Positions 1-7,741 of a stretch of 46,680 nt of DNA are shown piece by piece; position 1 is the first letter of the stretch; each line of letters starts with the position of its first letter. Where the stretch lies: the NCBI GenBank assembly GCA_002493865.1, contig DLAC01000053.1, positions 1-46,680 on the forward strand, read 5' to 3'. The translations under genes were made by a program, and so were the position numbers. The notes beneath the pieces were generated by a model, which saw only the letters and a program-made list of their open reading frames with translations, had not been told where the DNA came from and made no database searches. This DNA comes from Caryophanales bacterium UBA7057. Its GTDB lineage: Bacteria > Bacillota_I > Bacilli_A > RF39 > UBA660.

Positions 1-19
1 TACAGTTAGTTTTATATTA

Positions 20-28
20 TGCTAAAAT
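20..28 (+). promoter_or_regulatory. Extended -10 promoter of the zinc-ribbon gene
   Basis: TGcTAAAAT lies about 28 bases before the start codon. No clear -35 is visible because the window begins just upstream. Confidence 0.4.
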
Positions 29-56
29 GAAAACAATAGGGAAAGAGGAGTAATTT

Positions 57-587
57 ATGTATTGTAAATATTGTGGAAGCAAAAATAACAAAAATGTAAA
101 ATTTTGCGCAAATTGCGGCAAGAAAATAGCAGAAGAAGAAACTGAAACAGAAGAAAAAGTAGTAGTATCTACTCCTGCAAATGGAACCTTTCTTCAGAAT
201 AATAAAGCAATCATCGCTGTCGCAGCAATCGTTGCCATTGTTTTATTTCTATTAGGAAATAGTGGGACAGGAAGTAATAAAAATGATCCAAAATCTGTAT
301 CTAAACAATTCTTAGATGGATTAAAATCATGTAATACGAATAAGGTATTCAAAAACATTTATTCAGAAGAAGTAGATGTTTCAAAATTAACAAATTCCCA
401 AAAAAAGGAATTTATGGATGAAGTATGTGGTGAGGTTGATTCCTATCAGATTTTAGATTCATCCATTGATGGAGATGAAGCAGAAGTAGAAGCAAGATTA
501 ACCTCTGGAGATGAAAGTGACTCAGGAACTCTATATTTAGTAAGAGTGAATGGTAAATGGTTAATTGATATGGATAAAACATTCTAA
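57..587 (+). CDS. Zinc-ribbon, single-span membrane protein
   Basis: A 176-residue protein that starts with a zinc-ribbon: CxxC at residues 3-6 and a second CxxC at about 17-20, the usual four-cysteine rubredoxin-like knuckle. A charged Glu/Thr-rich linker follows, then one hydrophobic segment at about residues 49-66. The remaining ~100 residues are soluble and resemble the DUF4878-like lipoprotein fold common in such proteins; that assignment is by general pattern only. The topology suggests a cytoplasmic zinc-ribbon and an extracellular C-terminal domain. The ATG at 57 has a GAAAGAGGAG ribosome binding site, and a terminator follows immediately, so the gene is monocistronic. The function is unknown. 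Small zinc-ribbon membrane proteins of this type are frequent in low-GC Firmicutes. Confidence 0.85.
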   Translation: MYCKYCGSKNNKNVKFCANCGKKIAEEETETEEKVVVSTPANGTFLQNNKAIIAVAAIVAIVLFLLGNSGTGSNKNDPKSVSKQFLDGLKSCNTNKVFKNIYSEEVDVSKLTNSQKKEFMDEVCGEVDSYQILDSSIDGDEAEVEARLTSGDESDSGTLYLVRVNGKWLIDMDKTF

Positions 588-600
588 ATTACAAATAATT

Positions 601-640
601 AAAATAGGTAGAGTCTTTCAATTTTACCTATTTTTCTTTT
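601..640 (+). terminator. Intrinsic terminator after the zinc-ribbon gene
   Basis: A perfect 10-bp stem (601-610 with 625-634, AAAATAGGTA and its complement) and a 14-base loop, followed by a T-rich run to 640. Confidence 0.85.
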
Positions 641-656
641 GTCTTTGAAAGAGTCA

Positions 657-665
657 TGTTATAAT
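657..665 (+). promoter_or_regulatory. Extended -10 promoter of prfB
   Basis: TGtTATAAT lies 44 bases before the prfB start. The only -35-like hexamer nearby (TTGAAA at 645) is too close, so this looks like an extended -10 promoter. Confidence 0.55.
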
Positions 666-708
666 TATAAAAAGAAAATAGTATAAGAAATGATTAGGAG
701 GAAACCTC

Positions 709-1804
709 ATGGAATTGAATGAAATTAAAAGAAACTTAGAAGTAAATAAACAAGAAATCGATGATTTATGGAGGTCACTTTGACATTCCTAAAAAACTAA
801 AACAATTAGAAGAAAAAGAACATCAAATGAATCAAACTGGTTTTTGGGATAATAAAGAACAAGCAGATCAAACTTTATCAGAAATAAGTGTTCTTAAAAA
901 AGAAACTGGCGAATTGAAAGAATTAAAAATGACGAATGATAACAATTTAGAAATGCTTTCTTTATTACAAGAAGAAAGTGATCAAGAACTAGAAATTGAA
1001 ATTGAAAAATCAGCGAATGAAATCAAAGAAAAATTAGAAAAATTATCTGTTTTACTTCTTTTAAATGGACCATATGATAAAAACAACTGTATTTTAGAAG
1101 TTCATTCTGGCGCAGGTGGGACGGAAGCCTGTGACTGGGCGATGATGCTATATAGAATGTACTTAAGATATTGTGAAAAAAAGGGATATAAAACAGAAAT
1201 TGTCGATTATCTAGATGGAGAAGAAGTGGGGATTAAAAGTGCTTCTATTCGAGTAACTGGGACCAATGCTTATGGATATTTGAAGTGCGAAAAAGGAGTA
1301 CATCGCTTAGTACGTTTATCTCCGTTTGATTCTGCGAATAAAAGACATACTTCTTTTGCTTCTATTGATATAATTCCAGAATTTGATAATACTATAAATG
1401 TAGAAATAAATGAAAAGGATTTAAAAATCGATGTATATCGTTCGAGTGGATGTGGAGGGCAAGGCGTGAACACAACCGATAGTGCCGTTCGAATTACCCA
1501 TTTACCAACAAAAATCGTAGTGACTTGTCAAAATGAAAGAAGCCAAATTCAAAACAAAGAACAAGCAATGAAAATGTTAAAAGCAAAACTATATGTTTTA
1601 GAACAAGAGAAAAAAGAGCAGGAATTAAATCAAGTAAAAGGAACATACCAAAATATTGAATTTGGGTCTCAGATTCGTAGTTATGTAATGCATCCATATT
1701 CTATGGTAAAAGATCATAGAACGAATTTTGAAACAAGTAATGTAAATAAAGTATTAGATGGAGATTTAGATTCATTCATTGAAGCTTATTTGAAAGGAGA
1801 ATAA
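709..1804 (+). CDS. prfB: Peptide chain release factor 2, programmed +1 frameshift
   Basis: RF2 terminates translation at UGA and UAA. Translation starts at ATG 709 behind AGGAGGAAA, runs 24 codons and meets an in-frame TGA at 781-783. The site reads GGAGG-TCA-CTT-TGA-C: an internal Shine-Dalgarno three bases before the CTT slippery codon, exactly the conserved prfB recoding layout. Skipping base 781 continues in the +1 frame from GAC 782 to the stop at 1804, giving 364 residues, the normal RF2 length. The RF2-specific anticodon-mimic SPF is at residues 204-206 and the catalytic GGQ at 249-251, very close to the E. coli positions. By family knowledge, low RF2 raises frameshifting, so the gene autoregulates. 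A reading that begins at 761 is only the downstream frame and lacks the true N-terminus. The stop is one base from the following YitT gene. Confidence 0.97.
778..784 (+). promoter_or_regulatory. prfB +1 recoding site (CTT TGA C)
   Basis: Slippery CTT at 778-780, TGA at 781-783 and C at 784, with the stimulatory GGAGG at 770-774. The three-base SD-to-slip spacing is that of known prfB sites. It also shows that TGA is read as stop in this organism. Confidence 0.95.
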
Positions 1805-1805
1805 A

Positions 1806-2693
1806 ATGGACAGTGGAGCGGAAACTTTAGAAACAGAAAATAGAATTATCAATAAGATTTATAAAAAAGATAAAATACGTCGTCATGCTAGTCTTCTGCT
1901 AGGACTTTTACTAATCTCAATTGCATTTAATTTATTTCTTCTTCCAAATAATATTGTGTTTGGAGGAGTCAGTGGAATTTCCATTATTACGAAAGAAGTG
2001 TTTGGATGGAATCCATCAATTGTCATTTATATTGGCTCTTTAATATTACTGATTGTAAGTTTTATCGTATTAGGAATTGATCAAACCACAGGCTCCGTTC
2101 TAGGATCTTTACTGTTTCCAATTTTTGTTCAAATTACTGCGAATATTGGAGAATGGATTCCGATTGGAGAAATAGAAACCTTTCTCGCTGTTTTATTTGG
2201 TGGTGTCCTTTATGGATTAGGCGCAGGGCTTGTCTTTAAGGCAGGGTTTACCACTGGAGGAACAGATATTATCAATCAAATCATTTCAAAATATGCGAAA
2301 GTGAGTATGGGAACAGCAATGCTCATGAGTGATGGCGTAATCGTTTTAAGTGGTGTTACCATATTTGGAGTTAATAAATTAATGTATGCAATTATTGTAG
2401 TTTATATAATTGGTATATTAACCGATCGTGTATTGCTTGGAATCTCAAACTCAAAAGCATTCTATATCGTCGCAGAAAAAGAAGAAGAAATTAGAAATTA
2501 TGTTTTAAATGAACTAGGACATGGAGTTACTATCTTTGATGCGAAGGGTGGCTATAGCAAGGAAAAAGAAAAAGTACTACTTTGTGTGGTACCAACGGAT
2601 GAATATTATCGATTAAAAGAAGGAATTCATGAAATTGATCAAAAAGCATTCTTTGTTGTCATGGATGCCTATGAAGTGTTTGGAGGGGAATAG
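1806..2693 (+). CDS. YitT family membrane protein, copy 1
   Basis: A 295-residue integral membrane protein. A charged N-terminal ~30 residues precedes five or six hydrophobic spans (about residues 30-215), carrying the glycine-rich FGGVSGIS-like motif near residue 55 and a second GFTTGGTDII motif near residue 147. A ~75-residue soluble domain of the DUF2179 type closes the protein, containing HGVTIFDAKGGY. This DUF161 plus DUF2179 architecture defines the YitT family, whose transport substrate is not established. The ribosome binding site AAAGGAG lies inside the end of prfB, with one base between stop and start, so it is co-transcribed with prfB. In Bacillus subtilis a YitT homologue (yvjA) also follows prfB. 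The next gene is a same-length paralogue. Confidence 0.9.
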   Translation: MDSGAETLETENRIINKIYKKDKIRRHASLLLGLLLISIAFNLFLLPNNIVFGGVSGISIITKEVFGWNPSIVIYIGSLILLIVSFIVLGIDQTTGSVLGSLLFPIFVQITANIGEWIPIGEIETFLAVLFGGVLYGLGAGLVFKAGFTTGGTDIINQIISKYAKVSMGTAMLMSDGVIVLSGVTIFGVNKLMYAIIVVYIIGILTDRVLLGISNSKAFYIVAEKEEEIRNYVLNELGHGVTIFDAKGGYSKEKEKVLLCVVPTDEYYRLKEGIHEIDQKAFFVVMDAYEVFGGE

Positions 2694-2694
2694 T

Positions 2695-3582
2695 ATGGAA
2701 ATTTTAGAAAAAGGAAAAGAAAGCACGATGAATATTTTAGATACAATTAGGAAGAAAAAACTAGTACGTCGTTATGCGATTTTAATTTTTTCTTTGTTTA
2801 TTTCAGCCTGTTATTTCAACCTATTACAGTTACCAACTCAAATTGTAACAGGTGGAAGTTCTGGTGTATCTATCATTTTAAATCATTATTTTAATATCAA
2901 CCCGTCCATTGTAATTTTTATAATCAGTATGGCTCTATTGATTGTTGGAGCTATATTCCTGGGAATTGAAAAAACGTCAGGTGCAGTTGTTTCAACAATT
3001 ATTTATCCCGTATTTGTAGAATTAACTGCTGACATTGCCTCTTGGATTCAAGTAGATTTATCAGATAAAGTTTTAATATCCATTTTTATAGGAGTGTTAT
3101 CTGGAGTAACTACCGGTTTAGTGTATAAAGTAGGATTTAGTAATGGTGGTATTTCTATTATCAGTGAAATTATTTCAAAATATAGAAAAACTCCAATCTC
3201 AGGAGTTAGTTTTGCGACAAATATGATTATTGTTATCTTTGGTGGAGCTGCTTTTGGATGGAATATGGTGATGTACGCAGCCATTATTTTATATATCTAT
3301 AGTTTAGTATTAGATCGAGTATTAATTGGTATTTCTAAGAATAAGTGTCTCCATATTATGACGAGTCATGAAGAAGAAATTAAAGATTATATTATGAATG
3401 AATTACATCATGGAGTAACTATCTTTGATGTAAAAGGTGGATTCTTACAAAAGAAAAGAAGGGTGTTAATGACAGTGATTCCCAATAGAGAATACTATAA
3501 GTTAAAAGAAGGAATTAAAGAAATAGATAAAGATGCTTTCTTTATTGTAACAGATTCATATCAAGTATCTGGTGGTGCTTAA
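2695..3582 (+). CDS. YitT family membrane protein, copy 2
   Basis: Also 295 residues from ATG 2695, chosen because GGAGGGG at 2682-2688 sits seven bases upstream; an in-frame ATG at 2629 lies inside the previous gene and lacks such a site. It is collinear with copy 1: the same charged start, TGGSSGVS-type glycine motif, GFSNGGISII motif, and a C-terminal domain with HGVTIFDVKGGF. The spacing of one base after the previous stop indicates an operon prfB-yitT-yitT. Divergence is substantial, so the duplication is old, and the pair may form a heteromer (inference). A terminator starts eight bases after the stop codon. Confidence 0.9.
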   Translation: MEILEKGKESTMNILDTIRKKKLVRRYAILIFSLFISACYFNLLQLPTQIVTGGSSGVSIILNHYFNINPSIVIFIISMALLIVGAIFLGIEKTSGAVVSTIIYPVFVELTADIASWIQVDLSDKVLISIFIGVLSGVTTGLVYKVGFSNGGISIISEIISKYRKTPISGVSFATNMIIVIFGGAAFGWNMVMYAAIILYIYSLVLDRVLIGISKNKCLHIMTSHEEEIKDYIMNELHHGVTIFDVKGGFLQKKRRVLMTVIPNREYYKLKEGIKEIDKDAFFIVTDSYQVSGGA

Positions 3583-3589
3583 GAATAGA

Positions 3590-3617
3590 AAATGTAATCG
3601 GAGGGTTACATTTTTTT
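3590..3617 (+). terminator. Terminator of the prfB-yitT-yitT operon
   Basis: Eight-bp stem AAATGTAA (3590-3597) with TTACATTT (3606-3613), then a T-run to 3617. It abuts the first ATG of the transposon fossil at 3618, which argues that the fossil is not translated. Confidence 0.8.
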
Positions 3618-3909
3618 ATGCAAAGGGAAAGTGCGTTTTTCATTCTCCAAACAAAAAGATTACTTGAATGGATAAAAGAAGTAGATAGCTGTAGTCTAAG
3701 ATGTGTCATCTTTAATTTAGAAGATGCTTATCAAAACTTCTTTTCTAAAAGAGGAAATTATCCAACATTTAAAAATAAATTTTCTAGGCAAACTTATCGA
3801 ACTAACTGTATTAGAAGTAGTTATAAAAGAAAAGATGAAGCCATCCTTGATATCTAAAATTATAGGGCTATCCATAACGGAAATAAAGAACCTTTCAGAG
3901 AATAATTAA
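3618..3909 (+). pseudogene. Fossil of TnpB (IS200/IS605) joined to an Rpn-like C-terminal tail
   Basis: In one frame (3618-3857) the translation carries LEWIKEVDS, then a DAYQNFF...YPTFKNK and QTYRTNC series. This matches the N-terminal region of IS605 OrfB/TnpB (the WLKEVDS...FF...YP.FK.K..RQSYRTN pattern), but only about 80 of the ~370-400 usual residues remain, and no RuvC motifs or zinc finger follow. In the frame of 3724, bases 3836-3909 encode LISKIIGLSITEIKNL, resembling the C-terminal 'GLSIEEI' tail of Rpn/PD-(D/E)XK putative transposases. So two decayed mobile-gene pieces appear to lie back to back between terminators at 3590 and 3931. The gap 3583-4100 holds nothing else but the ftsE promoter. 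TnpB assignment fairly sure; the Rpn tail tentative. Confidence 0.6.
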
Positions 3910-3930
3910 AAGAATCACGCAAATCCTTTT

Positions 3931-3967
3931 GAAGAACCATTAAAACTTGTATGGTTCTTCTTTTTTA
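3931..3967 (+). terminator. Strong terminator upstream of ftsE
   Basis: Perfect 10-bp stem GAAGAACCAT (3931-3940) with ATGGTTCTTC (3951-3960), a ten-base loop and six T. It follows the fossil and was perhaps the terminator of the lost gene. Confidence 0.85.
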
Positions 3968-4033
3968 TTCGTAAAATTCTGTATAGCAATAATCTAACAT
4001 ATCGACAAAATCCCCTAAAATACTATAAAAATA

Positions 4034-4062
4034 TTGAAAGTAATGGTACAATACTATATATA
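4034..4062 (+). promoter_or_regulatory. Promoter of the ftsEX-peptidase operon
   Basis: TTGAAA (4034-4039), 17-base spacer, TATATA (4057-4062), about 38 bases before the ftsE start codon. Confidence 0.6.
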
Positions 4063-4100
4063 AAATATTTGGTGAGAATGAATAGGAAAGGTGGTAAAAA

Positions 4101-4799
4101 ATGGAATTAATAAGAATTAGAGATGTAAGCATGCAATACAAAAATGGGGTTACGGCAATTTACGACCTGAACTTGAAAATTAGAAGAGGAGATTTTGTAT
4201 TCATTATTGGTGGAACAGGATGTGGGAAATCAACTTTAATTAAAATGCTATATCGAGAAGTGAAACCTACCAGAGGAGAAATCATCGTAGGTGGATTAAA
4301 TGTTGCGAGACTTCGAAATAGCAGAGTATATAAACTAAGAAGAAAACTAGGAATCGTATTTCAAGATTATCGACTTCTTACCAAATCTACAGTTTATGAA
4401 AATGTTGCCTTTGCCTTGGAGGTAATTGGCGCCCCAAGGGAAGAAATTAACCGAAAAGTTCTTCGTGCGTTAGAACTTGTTGGGTTAAAAGGAAAAGTTC
4501 GTCAGTATCCAGATCAATTATCTGGTGGAGAACAACAAAGAGTTGCAATCGCAAGAGCCATTGTGAATGAACCTAAAATCTTACTTTGCGATGAACCAAC
4601 CGGGAACTTAGACCCAGAAAAAAGTATTGAGATTATGAAAGTACTAGATACCATTAATGCAACACTTGGAACCACCATTGTCATGGCAACCCATGATAAA
4701 GAAATTGTTAATAGAATGAAGAAAAGAGTAATTATCCTAAAAGAAGGAAGATTAGTCAAAGATGTAGAGAAAGGGGAGTATGACGATGAAGCCATTTAG
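4101..4799 (+). CDS. ftsE: Cell division ATP-binding protein FtsE
   Basis: A 232-residue ABC ATPase. Walker A GGTGCGKST is at residues 37-45 (a Cys stands where Ala or Ser is more usual), the Q-loop FQDYRLL is near 87, the signature LSGGEQQ at 140-146 and Walker B LLCDEP at 161-166, followed by the D-loop GNLD typical of FtsE/LolD-like ATPases. FtsE pairs with FtsX to gate peptidoglycan hydrolases at the division site or side wall. The ATG at 4101 follows GGAAAGGTGG. ftsX overlaps its 3' end and a secreted M23 peptidase follows directly, which supports FtsE rather than another ABC ATPase. Length is standard for the family (about 220-230). Confidence 0.95.
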   Translation: MELIRIRDVSMQYKNGVTAIYDLNLKIRRGDFVFIIGGTGCGKSTLIKMLYREVKPTRGEIIVGGLNVARLRNSRVYKLRRKLGIVFQDYRLLTKSTVYENVAFALEVIGAPREEINRKVLRALELVGLKGKVRQYPDQLSGGEQQRVAIARAIVNEPKILLCDEPTGNLDPEKSIEIMKVLDTINATLGTTIVMATHDKEIVNRMKKRVIILKEGRLVKDVEKGEYDDEAI

Positions 4800-5685
4800 A
4801 ATGTTTTTTAGAAGTATTCGAGATGCTTTTAAAAGTGTTGTTCGAAACTTCTCTTTATCCCTTGCCTCTATCTCTTGTATTAGTATTACATTAATTATTG
4901 TCGCGATTGGTATTATGGCATCCTTAAATGTAAATAATTTTACAAAGGTAATCAAAGAAGATGTTACGATTGTTGTATTTATAAAAAGAGATGTCGATGA
5001 AAGTAGTCTTGGTGTGATTCGTGCGAAACTAGATCAAATCGATAATATTTCGACGATTGATTATAAATCTAAAAAACAACTAAGAGACGAAATGCAAGCA
5101 ACTTCTCCTACCTTAGATGCAACAATGAAAGATTGGAGTGAAGACGAGAATCCATTAAAAGATACCTTCCAAATCAAAGTGACAGAGATTGAAGAGATTG
5201 CAGAAACGGCATCGACGATTTCCAAAATTGAAGGAGTAGACTCTGTGAATTACGGAGAAACGATGGTAGGAAAATTCCTCTCTGCATTTAAAATGATAGA
5301 AAAAGGAACCATTTTAGTAGTTGTACTTTTGATACTAGTAACTGTATTCTTAATCATCAATACAATTAAACTAACCATTTTCTCAAGAAAAAGAGAAATC
5401 TCCATTATGAGGGTGGTAGGTGCTAGTAACTTATCGATTAAAATGCCATTTGTTATTGAAGGAATGGTATTAGGAATGTTTGGTTCCCTGATTCCAATTA
5501 TTCTAATTATCTATGGATATTATGCTTTATATAAACACTTTGGAGGACAGATATTCTCTCCTTTAATTCAATTGATTAAGCCCGGACCATTTGTCTATAT
5601 TGTATCCTTAATTATATTAGCCATCGGTATGATTGTAGGTATGATTGGTAGTTATCGGGCAGTAAGGAAGTATCTAAAAGTATGA
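4786..5685 (+). CDS. ftsX: Cell division protein FtsX (permease-like)
   Basis: A 299-residue membrane protein with FtsX topology: one N-terminal span (about residues 23-44), an extracellular domain of ~120 residues containing the VDSVNYGETMV-like turn, then three spans in the last ~130 residues (about 170-192, 218-240, 265-290). The 'FSRKREISIMRVVGAS' motif after the second span is the hallmark of FtsX/MacB-type permeases. I prefer ATG 4786 because GGGGAG at 4772-4777 sits about eight bases before it; the in-frame ATG at 4780 is only two bases from that site. It overlaps ftsE by 14 bases and the next gene by four, implying translational coupling. By family knowledge the extracellular loop binds the hydrolase, here probably the next gene. 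Confidence 0.94.
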   Translation: MKPFRMFFRSIRDAFKSVVRNFSLSLASISCISITLIIVAIGIMASLNVNNFTKVIKEDVTIVVFIKRDVDESSLGVIRAKLDQIDNISTIDYKSKKQLRDEMQATSPTLDATMKDWSEDENPLKDTFQIKVTEIEEIAETASTISKIEGVDSVNYGETMVGKFLSAFKMIEKGTILVVVLLILVTVFLIINTIKLTIFSRKREISIMRVVGASNLSIKMPFVIEGMVLGMFGSLIPIILIIYGYYALYKHFGGQIFSPLIQLIKPGPFVYIVSLIILAIGMIVGMIGSYRAVRKYLKV

Positions 5686-6893
5686 TGAAGAAAATAATCG
5701 TAAGTAGTTTTACAATTTTATTTACTATCCTAATGTTAATTCCCGTTTCAGTTTTTGCTGAAGAAGTTACATTTGGACAATTTCAAGATGACTTAGCCAA
5801 AGCAGAGCAAGAATTAAAAGCCAACAACCAATCCATCAATAATAGTCAGAATCAGATTAATGCAGATAACGCGACAATTAGAAAATTAAAGAGTGAAATA
5901 GAAGCCATGGGAGTAGAAACTCAAGAGTTACAACAACAAATTGCAGAATCCAATATTAGTATTGCAGAAAGAAAACAACAGACAAAAGATGTAGTGAGTT
6001 ATTACCAAATGAGTCAAGGGGAAAACGTTTACTTAGAATATGTCTTTGGAGGAGACTCAATTACCGACTTGGTATATCGCCTTTCTATTGTAGAACAAAT
6101 TACAGAATATAATGAAAAAGTAATGAAAGAATTAGAAAATTTAATTCAAGCAAATGAACAAAGAAAAGTAGAACTTGCAAACAAAGAAAAGGAATACGAA
6201 AATAAAATTAATAGCCTAAATGCAGAAATTGGAAAACTAACAAATTCTGTTTCAAAACTAGGAGAACTTTCTCCAGGACTAGAACAGGAAGTAAAAACTA
6301 AAAGAGATTTAGTAGAATTCTATAAGTCACAGGGTTGTAAGAACCGCAGTGACGTCATTGGAAGAGACTGTGCCGTTTCTTCTTCGAATGGCCAATTCTC
6401 AAGGCCAATCAAGACAGGCTATATCACAAGTTTTATTGGATATCGTTGGGGAAGCCTTCATAGAGGCCTAGATATGGGAAGTTCTCTTGGAAGAAATACA
6501 CCACTATATTCAGTAGGATATGGAAGAATTACCTCGATTTGGAATGACAGAAAAGATGGAAAAGGTGCAAATAATATTAACATAGAATATCGAGGCAGAG
6601 ATGGAAAATATTATACTGCAATTTATGCCCATTTGAGTAGGTACGCTAATGTTTATGAGGGAATGCAAGTAACCCCAAATACGGTTTTAGGATATATGGG
6701 AGATACAGGGTTTGCAACAGGGGTTCACCTCCACTTAGAGTTATGGCCATGTAGACTGTATGTGGATAAGGAATGTAAGAGATGGAATGATTATGTAAAT
6801 TTTGTGAATAAACAATATAAGTCAGGATTCAAAGGTGCAGAAAGCGTCATTAACTTCCCAAATAAAACTTATCAAACATGGTATACGAAATAA
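5682..6893 (+). CDS. Secreted coiled-coil M23 (LytM-type) peptidoglycan endopeptidase
   Basis: A 403-residue protein that begins in an ATGA overlap with the ftsX stop. A signal peptide (basic MMKK, hydrophobic core, cleavage after SVFA at about 26) is followed by a long coiled coil (about 30-215), two cysteines at 219 and 230 that could form a disulfide, and an M23 domain at 240-360. Zinc ligands are intact: H260 and D264 in HRGLD, and H351 of HLH (349-351), plus the AHL histidine at 317. The architecture matches EnvC-like FtsEX partners, but E. coli EnvC has a degenerate active site while this one should be a working endopeptidase. The FtsEX partners CwlO (NlpC/P60) and PcsB (CHAP) fill this role in other Firmicutes. 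The operon ends at the following terminator. Confidence 0.92.
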   Translation: MMKKIIVSSFTILFTILMLIPVSVFAEEVTFGQFQDDLAKAEQELKANNQSINNSQNQINADNATIRKLKSEIEAMGVETQELQQQIAESNISIAERKQQTKDVVSYYQMSQGENVYLEYVFGGDSITDLVYRLSIVEQITEYNEKVMKELENLIQANEQRKVELANKEKEYENKINSLNAEIGKLTNSVSKLGELSPGLEQEVKTKRDLVEFYKSQGCKNRSDVIGRDCAVSSSNGQFSRPIKTGYITSFIGYRWGSLHRGLDMGSSLGRNTPLYSVGYGRITSIWNDRKDGKGANNINIEYRGRDGKYYTAIYAHLSRYANVYEGMQVTPNTVLGYMGDTGFATGVHLHLELWPCRLYVDKECKRWNDYVNFVNKQYKSGFKGAESVINFPNKTYQTWYTK

Positions 6894-6894
6894 T

Positions 6895-6929
6895 AAAAGA
6901 AATTCAAGAAACATTGGATTTCTTTTTCT
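6895..6929 (+). terminator. Terminator of the ftsEX operon
   Basis: Nine-bp stem AAAAGAAAT (6895-6903) with ATTTCTTTT (6918-6926), T-rich tail. Confidence 0.75.
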
Positions 6930-6939
6930 AATAGAATGA

Positions 6940-6968
6940 TTGAATTTCTATCATTTTTACGTTAGAAT
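6940..6968 (+). promoter_or_regulatory. Promoter of the PP-loop/AraC pair
   Basis: TTGAAT (6940-6945), 17-base spacer, TAGAAT (6963-6968), 21 bases before the start codon. Confidence 0.55.
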
Positions 6969-6989
6969 AACATACATGGGGGATTTACT

Positions 6990-7724
6990 ATGGAAGAAGT
7001 ATTATTACTATACTCTGGGGGGCTCGATTCTATGTTATCGGCATGTTACTTAGCAGCCAGAGGTTATCACGTCAATTTAATTCACTTTGATAATGGCAGT
7101 TCCACTGGAACAGAAATGATTATAAAAGGTGCTAAGAGGTTAGAAGAACGGTTTGGATCTGAAAAAATCACCTATTTAGGAATTGTACCAATTGTGGGAG
7201 TTATAAGGTGTTTTCATAAGATAAAAAATCTAAAATGTTCAGATATTTTAGAAACTTATGGAAATACAACAATATCACAGTATCAATGTTTAGCCTGTCG
7301 TAGTGCGATGTATTGGTATGCCGCAATGATCGCCTTAGAAAAAGGGATTCCAACCATTGCCGAAGGTGCTAGAAAAAGTCAACAATTCGTAATTGAACAA
7401 CCACCGATGATGAAGGAATATGAAAAATTTTTAAGTAGTCAGGGACTAACCTTACTTACACCTGTTTATCATTTAGATGATGATTATGAGAGAATATGTC
7501 AGCTAGAGCGATTCCGAATGGAACCAATTGCCTATGAGGGGAAGTGTCTGTTAGGGCACTATTTAGAAGAGGACCATCCAGTAGATGAGGAAATCATTGA
7601 TGGAACTGTTAAAATATTTCAGGAAACAATTTTACCAAAAATGAATCAATTAGCGAATAGTGAAATTGAAAAAGGTATCATTCGGAATTTAGAGTATCAT
7701 CAGAAGAAAGTAAAGTGGCATTAA
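6990..7724 (+). CDS. PP-loop ATP pyrophosphatase (QueC/ExsB-like)
   Basis: A 244-residue protein. The PP-loop SGGLDS is at residues 9-14, directly after the first beta strand, as in N-type ATP pyrophosphatases that adenylate a carbonyl or thiolate substrate. Mid-protein it carries CLACR and an EGARKSQQF segment, as in tRNA-modifying or QueC/ExsB-like members, and a further Cys (GKCLLGH) near residue 188. QueC itself has a four-cysteine zinc site; here the cysteines are fewer and differently spaced, and no queC-D-E-F partners are nearby, so preQ0 synthesis is not supported. The role is probably nucleotide or tRNA modification or an amidation. The ribosome binding site is GGGGGA. An AraC regulator starts 17 bases downstream and is probably co-transcribed. 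Confidence 0.8.
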   Translation: MEEVLLLYSGGLDSMLSACYLAARGYHVNLIHFDNGSSTGTEMIIKGAKRLEERFGSEKITYLGIVPIVGVIRCFHKIKNLKCSDILETYGNTTISQYQCLACRSAMYWYAAMIALEKGIPTIAEGARKSQQFVIEQPPMMKEYEKFLSSQGLTLLTPVYHLDDDYERICQLERFRMEPIAYEGKCLLGHYLEEDHPVDEEIIDGTVKIFQETILPKMNQLANSEIEKGIIRNLEYHQKKVKWH

Positions 7725-7741
7725 AGTTTGGAAGTGAAACT

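Noticed and set aside
761..1804. RF2 starting at ATG 761 as an intact gene
   Set aside because: It would lack the first 24 residues and ignore the canonical recoding site and the ribosome binding site at 697-704.
2629..2694. Start of the second YitT protein at ATG 2629
   Set aside because: It lies inside the preceding gene; the ribosome binding site is placed for ATG 2695, and the resulting length equals that of its paralogue.
6990..7724. True QueC of the queuosine pathway
   Set aside because: The four-cysteine zinc site is not seen and no queD/queE/queF lies nearby.
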